The translations under genes and the position numbers were made by a program. From the NCBI RefSeq assembly GCF_900111745.1, contig NZ_FOIJ01000013.1:167614-231613 (forward strand): a stretch of 64,000 nt of DNA, read 5' to 3'. The DNA is from Stigmatella erecta. Its GTDB lineage: Bacteria > Myxococcota > Myxococcia > Myxococcales > Myxococcaceae. A model generated the notes under the pieces. That model made no database searches and was not told the origin of the DNA. It saw nothing but the letters and a program-made list of their open reading frames with translations. Below are positions 42,047 to 51,654 of the stretch, in pieces. Position 1 is the stretch's first letter. The number at the start of each line of letters is the position of its first letter.

Positions 42047-45000
42047 TCAGGGGAGCGGTAACTTCAACGTAGCCACGGCGCCCTTGCCTACCCCCTCACT
42101 CTCCAGCACCAGCTGGCCACCCAGCATCTGGGCCGCCAGTGCGCTGGAATGCAGCCCGAAGCCGTGCCCGTCCTTGCGCGTGGTGAAGCCGTGCGAGAAC
42201 AGACGCTCCTTCACCCCCGGTGCGATCCCTATCCCATCATCCTCCACTTGGATGTGCACCCAGTTGCCCTCCATCCCCAGCCGCACGCGCAGATTGCGTT
42301 GCCCCTCCGGCACCGCGTCCAGCGCGTACTTCGCGTTGGCGATGAGGTTGATGAGAATTTGAAGCACCTTGTGCTTGTCCACCTTCATCCTGGGGACTGC
42401 CGCCAGCTCGCGCCTCACGGACACGCCGTGCCGCTGGAGCGCCACCATCTGAATGCGCAGGGCGTCCTGGACAAGCTGGGACAGGTCGCACTCCTCCGGC
42501 ATCAACGAGGTCCGGGCGTAGGTCTGCTGCACCTGGACGATGGCCCGGATGTGCTCGATGTACCGGCCCATCATGTCCATGTCATCCAGCAGGCGCTTCT
42601 GCTCCCCGAGCAATTCGCCGGCCAGCGCCGACAGGTAGTCCGGCAAGTTTCCTCCGCGCGCCCCCCGGGCCAGGAAGCCTGGCAGGTCCTCCCGGTGCTT
42701 CAGGAGCAGCGCCGTGGCCTGGTTCAGCTTGCCAACCCGCGAGGCGCCCACGGCCCGCTGCATCATCTCCAGGTTGATGACGGCGCTGGTGAGCACGTTG
42801 CCCACGTTGTGCAAGACGTTGGAGGCCACCTCGGCCATGCCCACCTCGCGCGCCGTGTCCACCAACCGGGATTGCGCCGCCCGCAGCTCGCGGGTGCGCT
42901 CCTCCACCCGTTGCTCCAGCTCGTCATTGGCCTTGCGCAGTTCCCCCTTGGCGCGCTGCACGTCCGCGTACAACCGTGCGTTCTCGATGGAGATGGCGGC
43001 TTGCGTGGCGATGTGGCCCAGCAATACCAGCCGCTGGGTACTGAACGCATTGGCGGTCAGGTTGTTCTCCAGGTACAGCGCCCCGGAGAACTGCTCGTGC
43101 CGTACCAGGGGCAAGCACAACACGGAGCGCGCCCCACCGCGGGCCAGGTACGCATCGGACGAGAAGGGGTGTGGCTGGGAAGCATCGCCAATGAGCACGT
43201 GCTCGCGCGTCCGCCGGACATAGGCCAGCACCGTCCAGGGCAGGGCGTGGGCCGCGTCCTGGCCCGAAGGAATGGACACGCTGCCCGGCACATCCCCTGA
43301 GATGGCCGCCACCCCGAGCGAGTCCCCGGCGGGCAGCAGGAGGGCGCCCCGCTGGGCACCGGCGTTCTCGATGGCCGTCCGCATCAACGTGGTGACGAGC
43401 CGGTCCAGTTCGATCTCGCTGGAGATGGCCTGCTGGGTCTTGACCACCGTGAGCGCGTCGATCCGGGTCGAGTCCGTGCTGCTGGTGTCATGGTCCACGG
43501 CGGCCTGGACCGGCGCCAGGTTCGGCCACTGAGCCTCCAGGTGCTGGGCTTTTCCCGTGGCGCCCCACTGCTGGTAGGCCGCGTGGGCCTCGCGCGCGAA
43601 GGCATGGGCGACGATGGGCGCCTGCCGCCCCCGCCAGAAGTTCGCCGCCAGCTCGCTGGCGAGCCCCAGGTGGTGGGGGGCACCGGTCTCCCGCGCCGCG
43701 CGGATGGCCTCCTCGTACGCGCGCGTCGCCTCGTCCGGCCGTCCCTCCAGGCGGGCCCACTCCCCGGCCACCATTCTCTCGGCGGCGTGGAAGGTCTCGG
43801 GACACTGCTCCGCCCACTCCGCCAGCTGTTGCTGGTGGCGCGCGATGGTTTCCAGGGAGCGCCGCTGCTCCTCCGGCGAGGCTTCCCCGAAGAGCGCCGC
43901 CAGGCTGAGGGCCCGGTAGAGCTCGAACTCCCTCACGGAGATCGCTCCCGTCACGGACCACAGGAGCGCCGAGACCCTCCCGGCTGCCTCGAGCGCCTCG
44001 CTGTAGGCACCACACAAGAAGCGGGCCTGGAGCTTGGTGATCCAGTACCAACACTGGGTGCTGCTCAGGTACCCACGCTCCAACCCGGCTTCGCACGTCT
44101 GCTCCTCGAAGCCCTCCCCGTTCATCGTGTTGAACGAGGACGTGCGGCCGCGCAGCTGCTGCACATGGCGATGGAAGGCCAGGAGCGTGAGCTGGGGATC
44201 CGGGATCCCGGTCTTGCTCAAGAAGCCGGCCCGCATCACCGCGTCCTGGTGGACATCATCCAGGTTGTGTCCCATGGCGAGGCGGTTCCAGATGATCGGG
44301 CTGACGCAATAGGAGGCGGTATAGAAGTCCCCCGACTGGAGCCCGTGCTGAAATCCGCTGAGGAGCATCTCCTGCACCACGGGCAGCGGCTGGCTCCAGT
44401 AGCTGATGCACTGCAGGGTGAGCAGCGCGCTCGCCCGGTGTGCCGCCAGGTTGTACCGGTCGACGAACGCCCGGGAGAGCAGGCTCAAGGCATAGCCTTC
44501 CCGGTACTTCTTGAAGACGAGCGCCGAGAGCAACCCGAACCAGCCGAAGCCTGTCACGGCGTCCCCGGTGAAACCGTGGCGCAGCGACAGGGCAACCATG
44601 CGGCTCATGGCGATGATGAGCAGGTGTCTGTCGGTGACATACGCCTTCACGTAGAGCGAGGCCAAGGCGCTCATCGTCACCTTCACCTCGGGATCGGTCA
44701 TGAGCGGCAGGCCGATGAGGCCCTCGATGGGGCGTGTTTCCAGCAGGGCCCACGTCTCCGCATGGGCCGCGGCGGCCTCCTCGAAGGAAGGGTGGGGCGG
44801 CAAGCAGATGCCCAGCCGCGCCAGGCACTCCAGCATGCATGCGATGGAGTCCTGCATCTCGCCCACGAGCATGTGGGCGTCGGCCCTCAGGCAGTAAGCG
44901 GCCGTGATGTCCGCGCGGGTTCTCGCCCGCGCATGAAGCTCCTCCGCCAGGCGGCGCAGCCCGGGCACGTTGCCCGTCTGCATCTCGCACCGCGCCCAGT

Positions 45001-47338
45001 CCTGCTTCACCCGGAAGGCCAGCTCATAATCCGTCTCCCAGGGGTCTCCGGGGATGAGGGAGAAGGCCTCCGTGAAGTAGGCGATGGCGGGGCGGAACGC
45101 CACCGCGGCCTCGGCCTTCCAGCCGGCCTCGGCATTCAAGCGCGCCAGGGCGTGCCGCTCCTCGGGATCCTGGATCAACGACACCCCGGCATTGAGCTGG
45201 CTCACCACGTCGAAGAGCGTCTCGCTCACGGCCTCCTGGGACAGGCCCTGGAGCATCCACCGGCCGATGCGCAGGTGGACTTCCTTGCGCTCCAGCTCGG
45301 AGAAGAGGGAGTGGGAGGCCTGCTGGATGCGATCATGCAGGAACCGGTATTGCTCCGGGCCGGTGCGCACCAGCATGCCTTCCTGGAGCGCGGGCGCCAG
45401 GCTGTCCTCCACCTCCGGGGTCTCCTCCAGCCCCGCGAGGGTGCCCAGCAGCTGGAGCGAGAAGGCGTTGCCCACGCATGCCGCCAGCCGCAGCAGGTGC
45501 TGCGTGCCGGAGGGAAGCTGACGAAGCTTGCCCACCATGAAGTCGACGACATTGTCCGAGTAGCCCCGAAGCTGGACCGCTTCGGCGTCCCATCGCCACC
45601 CACCCTCCGGTTCGCGCACCAGCAGGCCGTCCTGGTCCAGCGCCGTCATCAGCTGGAGGAGGAAGAAGGGATTTCCGCCCGTCTTCCCGTGCACGAGCTT
45701 CGCCAGGGAGGCCGCCGCCTCCGGGGCCGCTCCAGGCAGGGCATCGGCCACCAGCTGCCCGGCATGCGCCAGACTCAGGGGCTCCAGCCGGATGTCCGTG
45801 ATGGGCGCACCCGCCTTGCGCACTTCTTCCAGCACGGAGACCAGCGGATGCTCGGGGCTCACTTCATTGTCGCGGTAGGCACCGAGCCACAACACCGGGA
45901 GCGTGCCGGGCTGAGACAGTTGTTGCTGAATGAGCTGCAGGCTGGACAGGTCCGCCCACTGCAAATCATCCAGGAACACCACGAGCGGGTGGCCCGGACC
46001 GGCGAACACCTGCAGAAACTGGCGAACCACCCGGTGGAAGCGGTGCTGCGACTCATGGGGCGGCAGCTCCTGAAGCGCCGGCTGCGGGCCCGACAGCACT
46101 TCCAGCTGCGGCACCAGGTCCACGAGCACCTGGCCTTCGCCCCCCAAGGCCCCGTTCAGCCGCTCGCGCCACCGCGCCAGCGCTTCTTCGCTCCCGGACA
46201 GCTGCTGTTGCACCAGCTCGCGGATGGCCTGGACCAGCGTGGCATAGGGAATGTCCCGCTGGAACTGGTCGAACTTGCCTCTCAGGAAGAAGCTGCGCCG
46301 CTGCACCACCGGCTTGTGCAGCTCCTGCACCACCGAGGACTTGCCGATGCCCGAGTAGCCGCTGACCAGGAACAGCTCGGAGCGCCCTGTCTGAGCGACG
46401 CGCTCGAATCCCTGGAGCAGGGCGGCCACCTGGGCCTCGCGTCCATAGAGCCGCGGCAGCACCTGGAACCGGCTGGGCGTGTCGCGCTCGCCCAGCGTGA
46501 ACACGGCGGGCCGGTTCTCTCCCAGCGCCTCCCGGCACCGCTCCAGGTCGGCCTTGAGCCCCTCGGCGCTCTGGTAGCGGTCCTCCGCGGCCTTGGCCAA
46601 CAGCTTCAGCACGATGGCCGACAGCGCCGGCGGCACCTCCGGGTTGAGCTCGAGCGGTGGCACCGGGACCTGGGCCATGTGCGCGTGGAACCATTCCAGC
46701 GCGTCCCGCCCGTGAAACGGCCGCTTCCCCGTCAACAGCTCGTAGAGCGTGACGCCCAGGGAGTAGAAGTCGGTGCGGTAATCCAGCCCCCGGTTCATCC
46801 GGCCCGTCTGCTCGGGCGACATGTACGCCAGCGTTCCCTCGATGATGGGCGTGGAGGCCGCATCGAGGTGCTCCACCCTCTGCAGCGTGGCCACCCCGAA
46901 GTCGATGAGCCGCCCTTCTCCCGACGGCTCGAGGATGATGTTGGAGGGCTTGATGTCCTTGTGGATGACATGGCGGTGGTGGATCTCCGCCAGCGTCGAG
47001 GCCAGGGAGAGGGCCAGGCGCAGGAACAGGGAGAACTCCATCGGCTGGCCGACGGACTCGGCGAGTGACGCGCCCTGGACCCGTTCCAGCAGCAACACGG
47101 GCCGCTCGTGAAGCCGCTCACACGAATACGGTCTGGCCACCCCGCGCACGTCCCGCAGCCGCTGAAGGATGCCGAACTCCCGGCGGTAGCGCTCACGCTC
47201 CTGGGGCCCCGGAGAGGGGGCCATCGGCGTCTTGAGGATGACGGGCAGGCCATCGGCCTCACGCACCGCGTGGAACAGCACGTTCGAGCCCGTCCCACGA
47301 ATCGTGCCCAGAACCCTGTACCCCGGAATGTTCAGCAT
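42047..47338 (-). CDS. Giant hybrid kinase 2: Ser/Thr kinase-AAA ATPase-TPR-GAF-histidine kinase
   Basis: A 1763-aa co-linear paralog of kinases 1 and 3. Kinase domain with GTIRGTGSN, Lys36, IHKDIKPSN, LIDFGVA and SPEQTGR; ATPase with GYSGIGKSS and VVFLDDLQWADL; TPR-like middle; GAF (QAISSEIELDRLVTTLM to GHIATQAAISIENARLY); coiled coil; LHNVGNVLTS DHp; HATPase ending GAVATLKLPLP. ATG 47338 aligns with the paralogs' first residue, although AGGAGG lies rather far upstream (about 24 bases; GTG 47347 is 15 bases from it). No transmembrane segment is seen. Its 3' end abuts the lectin pseudogene, and its divergent upstream neighbour is a frameshifted small lipoprotein gene. Confidence 0.93.
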   Translation of the reverse strand: MLNIPGYRVLGTIRGTGSNVLFHAVREADGLPVILKTPMAPSPGPQERERYRREFGILQRLRDVRGVARPYSCERLHERPVLLLERVQGASLAESVGQPMEFSLFLRLALSLASTLAEIHHRHVIHKDIKPSNIILEPSGEGRLIDFGVATLQRVEHLDAASTPIIEGTLAYMSPEQTGRMNRGLDYRTDFYSLGVTLYELLTGKRPFHGRDALEWFHAHMAQVPVPPLELNPEVPPALSAIVLKLLAKAAEDRYQSAEGLKADLERCREALGENRPAVFTLGERDTPSRFQVLPRLYGREAQVAALLQGFERVAQTGRSELFLVSGYSGIGKSSVVQELHKPVVQRRSFFLRGKFDQFQRDIPYATLVQAIRELVQQQLSGSEEALARWRERLNGALGGEGQVLVDLVPQLEVLSGPQPALQELPPHESQHRFHRVVRQFLQVFAGPGHPLVVFLDDLQWADLSSLQLIQQQLSQPGTLPVLWLGAYRDNEVSPEHPLVSVLEEVRKAGAPITDIRLEPLSLAHAGQLVADALPGAAPEAAASLAKLVHGKTGGNPFFLLQLMTALDQDGLLVREPEGGWRWDAEAVQLRGYSDNVVDFMVGKLRQLPSGTQHLLRLAACVGNAFSLQLLGTLAGLEETPEVEDSLAPALQEGMLVRTGPEQYRFLHDRIQQASHSLFSELERKEVHLRIGRWMLQGLSQEAVSETLFDVVSQLNAGVSLIQDPEERHALARLNAEAGWKAEAAVAFRPAIAYFTEAFSLIPGDPWETDYELAFRVKQDWARCEMQTGNVPGLRRLAEELHARARTRADITAAYCLRADAHMLVGEMQDSIACMLECLARLGICLPPHPSFEEAAAAHAETWALLETRPIEGLIGLPLMTDPEVKVTMSALASLYVKAYVTDRHLLIIAMSRMVALSLRHGFTGDAVTGFGWFGLLSALVFKKYREGYALSLLSRAFVDRYNLAAHRASALLTLQCISYWSQPLPVVQEMLLSGFQHGLQSGDFYTASYCVSPIIWNRLAMGHNLDDVHQDAVMRAGFLSKTGIPDPQLTLLAFHRHVQQLRGRTSSFNTMNGEGFEEQTCEAGLERGYLSSTQCWYWITKLQARFLCGAYSEALEAAGRVSALLWSVTGAISVREFELYRALSLAALFGEASPEEQRRSLETIARHQQQLAEWAEQCPETFHAAERMVAGEWARLEGRPDEATRAYEEAIRAARETGAPHHLGLASELAANFWRGRQAPIVAHAFAREAHAAYQQWGATGKAQHLEAQWPNLAPVQAAVDHDTSSTDSTRIDALTVVKTQQAISSEIELDRLVTTLMRTAIENAGAQRGALLLPAGDSLGVAAISGDVPGSVSIPSGQDAAHALPWTVLAYVRRTREHVLIGDASQPHPFSSDAYLARGGARSVLCLPLVRHEQFSGALYLENNLTANAFSTQRLVLLGHIATQAAISIENARLYADVQRAKGELRKANDELEQRVEERTRELRAAQSRLVDTAREVGMAEVASNVLHNVGNVLTSAVINLEMMQRAVGASRVGKLNQATALLLKHREDLPGFLARGARGGNLPDYLSALAGELLGEQKRLLDDMDMMGRYIEHIRAIVQVQQTYARTSLMPEECDLSQLVQDALRIQMVALQRHGVSVRRELAAVPRMKVDKHKVLQILINLIANAKYALDAVPEGQRNLRVRLGMEGNWVHIQVEDDGIGIAPGVKERLFSHGFTTRKDGHGFGLHSSALAAQMLGGQLVLESEGVGKGAVATLKLPLP

Positions 47339-47638
47339 GCGCGACACGAGCGTACACGCTGTCCCTCCTAAATTCTTCTAACCTCCACCCCTCGGGGACC
47401 CCCAGGCGCTTCGACCAGCCGAGGCCCCGCTTGAGAGCGGGCGAGCGCCCAGGCTGTTTCAAGTTGGCCCAGGAACTCGCGCACCCAGACAGCGGTCCCG
47501 ATACAGCGTTGAACGGGTGGTCTGGAGATCCCAGATTTAGAGGGCTGGCGTGTTGACCGGGTGTATCACTCAGACGTATTGTTTCGATGAGATTGCCCCT
47601 GGATGTTCATGCAGGGAGCGCTCGACAAGGGAGACACC
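47339..47638. other. Divergent spacer between kinase 2 and a small lipoprotein gene
   Basis: Three hundred bases without a supported gene. It contains the promoter listed at 47553 and probably the kinase 2 promoter. Confidence 0.4.
47553..47582 (+). promoter_or_regulatory. Candidate promoter of the small lipoprotein gene
   Basis: TTGACC (47553-47558), 18-bp spacer, TATTGT (47577-47582), about 57 nt before ATG 47639. Assigned by eye. Confidence 0.45.
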
Positions 47639-47882
47639 ATGAGAAAGTTTTTCGGGATGATGGGGGGTGGCGCTCGGCTTGACAGCCGTGGGGTGTGACG
47701 GGTCCACCACCGGCCCCTTGGAGACGCAGGCCGCCTGGGAGACGTGTAACAGCTTCTCTGTCACACAGGTCAGTACGGGCGCACGGATCTGCGGCATGAA
47801 GTGCACCGACAACACCTATTACCGGATGGATTGTAAGGCAGACATCTTCGCGAATGGCTTCGACATCGTGGCGACCGAGTAG
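47639..47882 (+). pseudogene. Small lipoprotein gene broken by +1 in a G6 run
   Basis: ATG 47639 has GGGAG five bases upstream. It reads MRKFFGMMG and then a stop after 20 codons. If one G of the six-G run at 47662-47667 is removed, the frame becomes MRKFFGMMGVALGLTAVGCD and continues to TAG at 47880-47882: an 80-aa lipoprotein with a textbook signal peptide and lipobox TAVGC. The mature part is short and has four more Cys (ETCNS, RICGMKC, MDCKAD). Similar tiny Cys-rich lipoproteins are common in myxobacteria. The frameshift may be a real mutation, phase variation or a homopolymer sequence error. The gene downstream overlaps its last 29 bases. Confidence 0.75.
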
Positions 47883-49089
47883 GACGGAGGCCCGCCTCGT
47901 TGCCCTCTTCAGCCTCCTCGTGGCCGTGCCCGCCGCCGCCAACGTGGCCGCATCCACACGCACGCCGGCGGCGTTCACCCTGTCTCAGGGGGGCGCGCGC
48001 ACGCGCTCGGAGGTGCTCGGCGAGGAGCTGTCCTTCGACTGCTCGGAGGCGGAGCGCGAGGAGGCTTGCCACTTCGAGGCGCGCTACCGGCTGCGCAACG
48101 GCACCTCCGAGGTGGAGGTCATCGACGCCGCCTTTCTGGGGATCCGTGTGAGCGAGGTGCGCGTGGCGTTCGACGGGGAGCCGCTCCCGGTGGCGCCGGC
48201 ACCAATGGCCTCCCCCGAGTCCACCCCCCTCACCGGCGATGCCGTACAGGCGTCCCCCTCCCCCGAGGAGGCGCTCGGGCGGCTCGCGCGCACCGCGGTG
48301 GAGCGTTTCGGTTTCACCCTCACGCTGCCGCCGGGGCGGGGAGGGGAGTTGGTGGTGCGCGGCGTGGTGCGGCTCGAGCGGCGCTTCCTGCCCTCGGGGT
48401 ATGAATGGCCTGCGGTGCAGGCGCGCCACGTGCTGCTGTCCTCACCGCCGCAGGCCACGTCCTGGGACATCGACTACCTGCTGGGGCCCATCCGCACGTG
48501 GGCGGGCAACCCGGAGCTCCACGTCACGGTGCGCATCCCCTCGGCGTGGGAGGTGGGGAGCAGCCCGGACGCCTCCGCGCGCACGCGGCCGGAGGCGGCG
48601 GGTTGGCAGGTCCGGCGCAAAGGCGCGCACGCGGTGGCGGAGCGGCGCATCGAGGGAGCGAGCGCGCCGGAGTGGTTCAACATCGCGCTCACGCGGCGCA
48701 AGCCGTGGTGGGCTCCGGGCGGCCTACAGCTGGGCGTGGGTGCCCGGCTCGGGGGGGCTTCCCGCTTCATGGCACGGCTCGGCTACCAGCTCGCCGCGCC
48801 CGAGTCCTTCCTGCACTCGCTCTCGGTGGAGACGGACTTTCGCGAGCAGCTCGTCCTCACGCCGCTCACCCAGTACGCAACGCCGCAGCTCTTCATCCTC
48901 CCGAGTCTCGGCCTCGGGGCTGGCGTGCCGGTGCAGGTACTTCCCGAAGCCAGGCCCGGTGTGCGGTTGCTCGTGGACCTGCACCTGGGCCCGGTGGGGG
49001 CGGCGTTCAGCTGGGACCACTATCCCCGGCTGCGGGAAGGCCTGGAGCCCTTCTCGCGGCTCGCCCTCCTGCTCCAAGTAGGGCTGTAG
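47854..49089 (+). CDS. Unknown exported protein
   Basis: A 411-aa protein of no recognised family. The N-terminus (RLVALFSLLVAVPAAANVAA) looks like a signal peptide with AAA/ANV cleavage. The body is beta-rich with few Cys. The last part (about 280-411: LQLGVGARLGGASRFMARLG, LLVDLHLGPVGAAFSWDHYP, ending LALLLQVGL) has alternating hydrophobic strands and a terminal aromatic/hydrophobic pattern, suggesting an outer-membrane beta-barrel. The start ATG 47854 overlaps the preceding lipoprotein frame by 29 bp, suggesting translational coupling. Strong GC3 bias supports coding. Confidence 0.75.
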   Translation: MASTSWRPSRTEARLVALFSLLVAVPAAANVAASTRTPAAFTLSQGGARTRSEVLGEELSFDCSEAEREEACHFEARYRLRNGTSEVEVIDAAFLGIRVSEVRVAFDGEPLPVAPAPMASPESTPLTGDAVQASPSPEEALGRLARTAVERFGFTLTLPPGRGGELVVRGVVRLERRFLPSGYEWPAVQARHVLLSSPPQATSWDIDYLLGPIRTWAGNPELHVTVRIPSAWEVGSSPDASARTRPEAAGWQVRRKGAHAVAERRIEGASAPEWFNIALTRRKPWWAPGGLQLGVGARLGGASRFMARLGYQLAAPESFLHSLSVETDFREQLVLTPLTQYATPQLFILPSLGLGAGVPVQVLPEARPGVRLLVDLHLGPVGAAFSWDHYPRLREGLEPFSRLALLLQVGL

Positions 49090-49338
49090 GCGGCCTGGGC
49101 AGGCCGCATCGAGGCCGCAATCGTTTTGCTTCCGCCTGGCCGCGGGTTCGATTGCCGCCGTGCTCAAGCGCGTCCCCTCTGAAGAAGAAGCGCGTAGAGG
49201 ACGAAGGGGCCCCTGTAGAGAGGGAGGGCTGGAGCAGCGGGGGGGAGAAGGGCGGCGGAGGGGGCGCACAAAGAGCCTCGATTTACAGGACTCCTGTTTG
49301 GCGCCTATAAGCGGCTTTCACGGACAGGAGAGGATTCC

Positions 49339-50292
49339 ATGAAGAAGCCGGTAGGATTGAGGATGCGCATTCTCAGAGCCAGTGTGCTGGCCCTGTTACT
49401 GAGTGGTGCCGGTTGTGACGCGGGTGAGCCCCATTCTCCCCAGCGCCTGGAGGAGGTGACGGAAAGCCTGGCGGCGTTTTCCTGTCCTGCGGCCCGTGCC
49501 ACGGCCGACCGGGCCGACAGCACCGCGGATTACAAGGTGAAGTTCCTTTACGTGCTGCCCTCGGATGGATTGGACCGGGCGCTCGACACCAACGGGGCCA
49601 TCTGCCGGTCCGTGCAGGCGCAATACAACTGGTTCATCTCTCAAACGATGAACGGCGCTTCCCTGCGCTATGACGTGTCTCAGTCCGCGTTGGACATCCA
49701 ATTCGTGCGCTTGTCGAAGACCGATGCCCAGATGAAGGGCACGGGAAACACGGGCGACATCAACACCGGTTATGCCTTCGTGCGTGACAGAATCGAGCAG
49801 GAGTTGGTGGCCATGGGCGTCATCAATAACGCCCGGAAGCTGTACGCCGTCTACTACGGTGGCACCAGTGAGTGGGCCTGTGGTGGGGCCGCGTGGCCTC
49901 CCCTGCTCATCGGCAAGGTGGTCGCGCTCTACCTCAATGGTCTTCCGGGCAGCCCGGTCCCGTGCGCGGCCAACCCCGTGGGAGGCTCCAGCACGGTGCC
50001 TGGGTATATCGAATACGCCATGCTCCATGAGACGCTGCATGGGCTGGGCTTCGTGGCCGATGCCGCGCCCAACGAGCATGCCAGTGGCCACAACTATTAC
50101 CCCGCGAGGGACTTGATGTACGCGGCCCGGCCGGGCACGTCGGATCCGTACTGGGACATCTACTCCGGGGCAGTGGTTCTGGACTACGGGCACGACCAGT
50201 ACTACGGCCATGGAGGCAGTTACCTCGATCTGGCCAGGAGTGCGTTCCTCGACCCGCTTCCCGCCGGCGCGGTAGCTCCGCCGGGCTGGTAG
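49339..50292 (+). CDS. Zincin-like metalloprotease lipoprotein
   Basis: A 317-aa lipoprotein. Signal peptide with lipobox SGAGC. The mature domain has YAMLHETLHGLGFVAD: His230, Glu231 and His234 form an HExxH zinc site. The third ligand is not clear, since Asp241 is one position off the metzincin HExxHxxGxxH/D pattern. A later DLMYAARPG segment resembles a Met-turn. It is probably a periplasmic or surface metalloprotease, perhaps self-processing; no propeptide motif is recognised. The Shine-Dalgarno AGAGGA precedes ATG 49339 closely. It has its own spacer of 250 bp from the gene before. Confidence 0.8.
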   Translation: MKKPVGLRMRILRASVLALLLSGAGCDAGEPHSPQRLEEVTESLAAFSCPAARATADRADSTADYKVKFLYVLPSDGLDRALDTNGAICRSVQAQYNWFISQTMNGASLRYDVSQSALDIQFVRLSKTDAQMKGTGNTGDINTGYAFVRDRIEQELVAMGVINNARKLYAVYYGGTSEWACGGAAWPPLLIGKVVALYLNGLPGSPVPCAANPVGGSSTVPGYIEYAMLHETLHGLGFVADAAPNEHASGHNYYPARDLMYAARPGTSDPYWDIYSGAVVLDYGHDQYYGHGGSYLDLARSAFLDPLPAGAVAPPGW

Positions 50293-50352
50293 GACCTCCG
50301 AATTGGTGTCAAACGCAACGAGCCTTTTCTCTCCTTCTGCCTGGAGCACCCA

Positions 50353-51438
50353 TTGGCTCTCAACAGCTACCTCACCCTCGGCCACTCTGGCCTGCGCGTC
50401 AGCCCCTTCTGCCTCGGTACCATGACGTTCGGCGAAGATCTTGGCTGGGGCAGCAGCGTTGATACCTCCAATGGCATCATGGACCGTTTCATCGAGCGCG
50501 GGGGCAACTTCCTCGATACCGCGAACCAGTACACGCGCGGCCACTCGGAGAAGATCATTGGCGATCACCTCGGCAAGGCTCCGGGCAAGCGCCACCGCGT
50601 CGTCATCGCCACCAAGTTCTTCAGCAACCTCTTCCCGGAAGACCCCAACGGCGGTGGCACGGGGCGCAAGTCCCTGATGGCGGCGTGCGATGAGTCCCTG
50701 CGCCGGCTGCAGACGGACTACATCGACCTGTACTGGATGCACCTCTATGACGCGAATACGCCCATCGAGGAGACGATGCGGGCGCTGGACGACCTGGTGC
50801 GGGTGGGCAAGGTCCGCTACATCGGTTTCTCGGATACGCCGGCGTGGAAGGTGGCGCAGGCGCAGCTCCTGGCGCAGTTCAAGGGCTGGTCGCCCCTGAT
50901 CGCCTTGCAGATCGAGTACTCGCTGCTGGAGCGTACCGTGGAGGGAGAGCTGGTCCCAATGGCACGGGAGCTGGGGTTGGGCATCACCCCGTGGTCGCCG
51001 CTCAAGGGCGGAGTGCTCAGCGGCAAGTACACGCGCCAGAACGCGGGAAAGGTGAAGTCCGACCGCGGCATGTGGGTGGAGGGCAACCTCGGCGAGAAGG
51101 CCTACGCCATCGTCGAAGTGTTGCAGAATGTGGCCCAGGAGCTGAACTCCACCGTGGCGCGCGTGGCCCTGGCGTGGGTGCAGGGCCGGCCCGGTGTTGC
51201 CTCGACCCTCATCGGTGCGCGCACGCTGGAGCAGCTCGACAACAACCTGGGCGCGCTGGACCTGACGCTGACACCGCAGCAGGTGGCGGCCCTGGACGAG
51301 GTCTCCACACCGGCGCTCAACTTCCCGGCCGGCCTCCTCCCCAGCGCGCCCATGATCATGCACCCGGGCCTCACGGTGAATGGCATCACCGCGCCGCCCT
51401 TCTCCATGGCGCCCCCTTCCGACAAGGAGCGCTGGTAA
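50353..51438 (+). CDS. Aldo/keto reductase
   Basis: A 361-aa NADPH-dependent aldo/keto reductase, an (alpha/beta)8 barrel reducing carbonyls. Catalytic tetrad: Asp in FLDTANQY, Tyr in the same motif, Lys in ATKFF, His in LYWMHLYD. Cofactor segments GITPWSPLKGGVLSGKY and STLIGARTLEQLDNNL match the AKR family of YajO/auxin-induced-like enzymes. The start appears to be TTG 50353, with GGAG about eight bases upstream; no ATG or GTG gives a complete N-terminal strand. The C-terminus carries about 30 extra residues (from LLPSAPMIM) of unknown role. Confidence 0.92.
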   Translation: MALNSYLTLGHSGLRVSPFCLGTMTFGEDLGWGSSVDTSNGIMDRFIERGGNFLDTANQYTRGHSEKIIGDHLGKAPGKRHRVVIATKFFSNLFPEDPNGGGTGRKSLMAACDESLRRLQTDYIDLYWMHLYDANTPIEETMRALDDLVRVGKVRYIGFSDTPAWKVAQAQLLAQFKGWSPLIALQIEYSLLERTVEGELVPMARELGLGITPWSPLKGGVLSGKYTRQNAGKVKSDRGMWVEGNLGEKAYAIVEVLQNVAQELNSTVARVALAWVQGRPGVASTLIGARTLEQLDNNLGALDLTLTPQQVAALDEVSTPALNFPAGLLPSAPMIMHPGLTVNGITAPPFSMAPPSDKERW

Positions 51439-51654
51439 GGGAGCCCCGCCGGAGCGAATGTCCGCCGGACGTTTGAATCAGGGGGTCCAGGGGGACCCAT
51501 CCTGAAGGAGGGGGCTGGGCTTGCCGGGACAGAAGGCGGCCCTGTCTCCTCGGCACAGGGCCCCCCCTGAATGGATACGCTTCAGGTGCTGACATCCCAC
51601 GTTGACTCTGTCACGTCATCGCAGGTGCCGCTCGCTTGGTGAGGACCCCCAACC

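Noticed and set aside
49140..49165. tRNA T-arm-like sequence GGTTCGATTGCC
   Set aside because: The T-stem does not pair fully and there is no anticodon or acceptor arm.
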